Assembly (NCBI GenBank): GCA_002751075.1
Contig: NAOQ01000035.1
Location: forward strand, 72,446-98,000
Source: Ichthyophonus hoferi
Lineage: Eukaryota; Opisthokonta; Ichthyosporea; Ichthyophonida; Ichthyophonidae
DNA: 25,555 bases
Direction of reading: 5' to 3'
Part shown: one piece after another, positions 22,901 through 25,555 of the stretch
Numbering within the stretch: position 1 is the first letter of the stretch
How the letters are laid out: each line of letters opens with the position of its first letter
Position numbers and translations under genes: made by a program
Notes under the pieces: model-generated
The model's database searches: none
What the model saw: only the letters and a program-made list of their open reading frames with translations
Told to the model about the DNA's origin: nothing

Positions 22901-25017
22901 TTTCTTTTTTTTCTTTTTTTTCTTTTTCTTTATTGTCTCTTTGCTTTTCTGTTTACTCCTTTCATTGTGTATGTGTATTTACAAATAATAATCACAATAA
23001 TAATACACAATTTATTTATGAGAGACCGACATACTAGGTAATATTATAATACAACTTGCATTCTTTATTTACAATGCCGCATGTTTATACCTACTAGAAC
23101 TACAATATATTTCTGTTTCGTTTGCAGTGTTTCAGATATATTAGTATAGTAAGTAGTAGTATATATGTATGCAAGTATGATAATAATAATACTAACAAAT
23201 ATGTGAAGCAAAGAAAGGTAGATGACAGAGGCTTGAAGGTTGTGTTTATCTTATCTTGTACATAGAGTTAGAGCAAGAACATTAATGCAACATAAGCTAT
23301 TGTGGATATTTTTAAGAGATTAAACATAATTACAATAGAATGATGCGAAAGTGACGCGATCGGGAAAGGAAGGATTATATTATTGGCCCTTCAATCGTCG
23401 GAAAGTTTGATTTATTTATATTTTTCACACCAGTTCACAGTTTCTATCTATCATACCAGTCTTTGGGGATTAGTTTTCAGTAAACTCAATTACCATTATA
23501 ATTAAGTGTCAGGAAAACGTGAGTGTAATATATTGCAGAAGTGTAAATAGGAACTATGATAATGAAAACTAATATTGTGAACTTTCTATATTTCAAACTG
23601 TTATGTTTGCCAGAGGGTACAAGAAATAATTATCAAGAATACAAAGAATACACTGTATACTGCTTAGTTGAGACAGATCAGATACCTAAAATACAACTTA
23701 TTACACTACCACTGTTCTGATAATATAAGTATACTACCATATACCAACTTACACTATCATATACTAAAACTATTCACACCCTTTCAGATTCATGATATTG
23801 ACATGGTCTGTGCATCCCTGGAGAACGCCTTAGGGACTGTGGGAGGGTTTTGTGCCGGTAGTACTTTCTTGATTGATCATCAGGTTAGTGGAGGTCTATG
23901 TGTCTATATACATGTATATATATATGCTACTTCCATACTCATGCATGACATTATATATATTATAGCCAATCAATCTAGTTTTAACTTTTAATTCTTTTCT
24001 AATTCAAAACATTACATATTTAAAAATAAACTATCGCTAATTTTGTTTGCACTGTTATTCTTTTAAACAGAAACAATTATTATTGTTATTTTAATAATGT
24101 GACTACTTTGATTTTGATAGGGAAACCAGCATGCCAGGACAAGAAAATGAATGATATGGTTTAATTTTACTTTTAACAGCTAAATTTTACTATAGCTCAT
24201 TTTAATTTTGTAGAACATCTATATACCACTCACTCTACTGCCCATGTCCATTCATTATCATGGAAGGTATTAAGGTAGTTAAGGTACTCAATACTCATAC
24301 CTATTTATTCCTTTTAATGTTCAGCGACTATCTGGTGCCGGGTACTGTTTCTCTGCCTCTCTCCCTCCATTCCTAGCTGATGTTGCTATATGTGGCTTGA
24401 AAAGGATGATTACTCAAACAGACATGACTTCCACTCTACAGAAAAAGGTAAGTTGTAGTATAATATAGTATATTACTAATACTGTAAGCTATGGTTTTAT
24501 TTTTTATTTTTTTCTGTTTCTGTGTTTCTGTTAATTTTTTTAAATGATTTTTTATTCTACTACACATATTTCTTTTTCTTTTTTCTCCCTCTTTTTTATT
24601 TTCAAGCTATTTCTTGCCCATGCATTCCTTTCTTTCTTTTCCTTTTCAACAAGAAATTCTAGCTCATACACACACGCATATATATATATAAATGCAACAT
24701 TCCAATTGAAATAATCATTAACTATAAATAAAATATCGGTTTTAACTATATAAAAATATATATATATATATAAAAATTCCATCACGTGGTATTCCCGTGT
24801 GGTCCCCCACTACAGTACTATATATATATGCCTTCATATCGACCGACTCACCTCTTCCCATACACAGGCCATGGATTTCAGAGAGCAACTGGGAACCCTT
24901 CTCCCACAGATGTTAGCTGATGGTGATGACATATCTCCACTAGTTCATTTGAGATTTAAAAATTCTTCCTTGCCATTTGAGCAACAAGATGATGAGCTAC
25001 AGAAAGTAGTTGATAAG
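16949..25017 (+). CDS. SPTLC1: Serine palmitoyltransferase subunit 1 (LCB1), 3'-truncated by the window, twelve exons
   Basis: Exons 16949-17125, 18016-18129, 19075-19172, 19460-19556, 20290-20362, 20929-21061, 21660-21789, 22180-22269, 22769-22876, 23788-23883, 24325-24447 and 24868-25017 join in one frame (463 codons). With the LCB2 subunit it forms the ER-membrane enzyme that condenses serine and palmitoyl-CoA, the first step of sphingolipid synthesis. A membrane segment lies near residues 65-81 ([17 protein letters not shown]). Family motifs follow: [84 protein letters not shown] and [10 protein letters not shown]. At [11 protein letters not shown] an Asn (353) stands where LCB2 carries the PLP lysine, marking the non-catalytic subunit. 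Cys177 matches human Cys133. The start has A at -3 and G at +4. Exon 1 adds an N-terminal extension of about 45 residues over human, more like the longer fungal LCB1 N-terminus. By comparison with human, the last 50-70 residues lie beyond the window. Confidence 0.96.
17369..17388. repeat. (AT)n microsatellite in SPTLC1 intron 1
   Basis: An uninterrupted run of about ten AT dinucleotides, inside the 890-base first intron. The rest of that intron (17126-18015) shows only a short chance frame. Confidence 0.8.
20136..20171. repeat. TATG/TATA microsatellite in SPTLC1 intron 4
   Basis: CATGTATG followed by three TATATATG units, 120-150 bases before the exon starting at 20290. A 13-base direct repeat (TAGTGACCTCA) lies just upstream at about 20023-20045. 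Confidence 0.7.
21137..21193. repeat. GA-rich tandem repeat in SPTLC1 intron 6
   Basis: An AAAGAGAGAAAGAG run followed by two copies of AGAGATAGAAGGATAA. It is a purine-rich simple sequence in the intron after the exon ending at 21061. Confidence 0.8.
21549..21659. repeat. (CATA)n microsatellite ending at a 3' splice site
   Basis: About 110 bases of CATACATACATA with a few interruptions run directly into the CATACAG acceptor of the exon starting at 21660. The minus-strand frames here (runs of Met-Tyr-Val-Cys) are repeat artefacts. Length variation would move or change this splice acceptor region. Confidence 0.9.
22886..22930. repeat. (CTTTTTTTT)n nine-base repeat
   Basis: C residues stand at 22886, 22895, 22904, 22913 and 22922, an exact nine-base period of one C and eight T. 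The tract starts ten bases after the donor of the SPTLC1 exon ending at 22876. Confidence 0.9.
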
Positions 25018-25521
25018 GTACACCATTTATATGTTTATTTTTCTAATCCCAATACCAATGCCAATACCACCACGCATACATGCTTTTGTGAGGTTAATAT
25101 TCTGTTTATCTTAGCAGCATATGTTATGTTTAAATTTTTATGTTTTCGTTAGTGCATTGTTTGCTCATGATTGTATAGAATAGCAGAGAAATGTCGTGGT
25201 GCAGAAAAGCCTGGGATAATGAAGTATATTTTTCGTTTACGCGTGATAAATCATAAAAATGTGACAATGATGCCCATAAAGGGTAATATATATATGACGT
25301 CATAATGACATGTAAATAAGGAGAACTGATGTTAGTGTAAGCCTATTATTCATTGAAATGTGGGCGTATATACCATGTGTGTTTGATGTGGTTATTCCAT
25401 GTCTATCAGGCTGTCTCTGTAGATTAGGTTGTTATGGAACTGTGTGTTTGCTTTAGGGGACAATCATTATCTTAAAAATTATTGAATAAAAACCTATTTT
25501 TATACAAGAAGTTTTTGATTG

Positions 25522-25555
<34 letters not shown>
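25018..25555. other. SPTLC1 intron running off the right edge
   Basis: No continuation of SPTLC1 with the expected C-terminal segment was found after the GTACAC donor at 25018, so this is probably intron. It contains a perfect TGACGTCA at 25295-25302 and ends in a pure (TA)n run. Confidence 0.55.
25524..25555. repeat. (TA)n microsatellite at the window edge
   Basis: An uninterrupted run of TA dinucleotides from 25524 to the last base; its true length is unknown because it continues past the window. Confidence 0.9.

Noticed and set aside
22694-23041. 115-codon frame spanning an SPTLC1 exon and the T-rich tract
   Set aside because: Only 22769-22876 is coding; the remainder is intron, and the Phe/Leu run comes from the nine-base repeat.

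Overview
This is a nuclear window from an intron-rich, AT-rich eukaryote. Coding exons are short (28 to 243 bases) and separated by GT-AG introns of roughly 100 to 950 bases. Donors are mostly GTATGT- or GTAAGT-like, acceptors end in ACAG or TAG, and microsatellites (CATA, TACC, TA, poly-T/C) fill much of the non-coding DNA. The recognisable genes (a C2-domain protein, an F-box/LRR protein, MTFP1, SPTLC1/LCB1) are general eukaryotic. Intron density, AT-richness and the sequences fit a microbial opisthokont, such as an early-diverging fungus or an ichthyosporean-like protist, but the sequence alone does not settle the organism.

Layout. (1) Positions 741-4061, plus strand: the last seven exons of a C2-domain protein resembling tricalbins/extended synaptotagmins; its 5' part lies outside the window. 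(2) 5299-5740, plus: an isolated, well-formed exon and a possible short terminal exon of unknown parentage. (3) 6378-7733, minus: an uninterrupted 451-residue F-box/leucine-rich-repeat gene. (4) 7734-10327: a 2.6 kb intergenic stretch with CCAAT and CRE-like motifs and a 264-base tandem duplication. (5) 10328-13716, plus: a complete six-exon MTFP1 (MTP18) gene encoding 181 residues. (6) 14106-14513, minus: a 135-residue intronless gene of unknown function with a matching poly(A) signal. (7) 14514-16948: mostly featureless intergenic DNA. (8) 16949 to the right edge, plus: SPTLC1, the non-catalytic LCB1 subunit of serine palmitoyltransferase; twelve exons (463 codons) are visible and the C-terminal 50-70 residues run off the window.

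The genes do not form an operon-like unit. SPTLC1 makes sphingoid bases in the ER, tricalbin-type proteins tether the ER to other membranes, and MTFP1 acts in the inner mitochondrial membrane, so the membrane theme may be coincidence. No transposase, reverse transcriptase, viral gene, rRNA, tRNA or CRISPR array was seen. No clearly novel system is evident. The items most worth a second look are the orphan exon after the C2 gene, the unknown 135-residue gene, and the intronless F-box gene among intron-dense neighbours.
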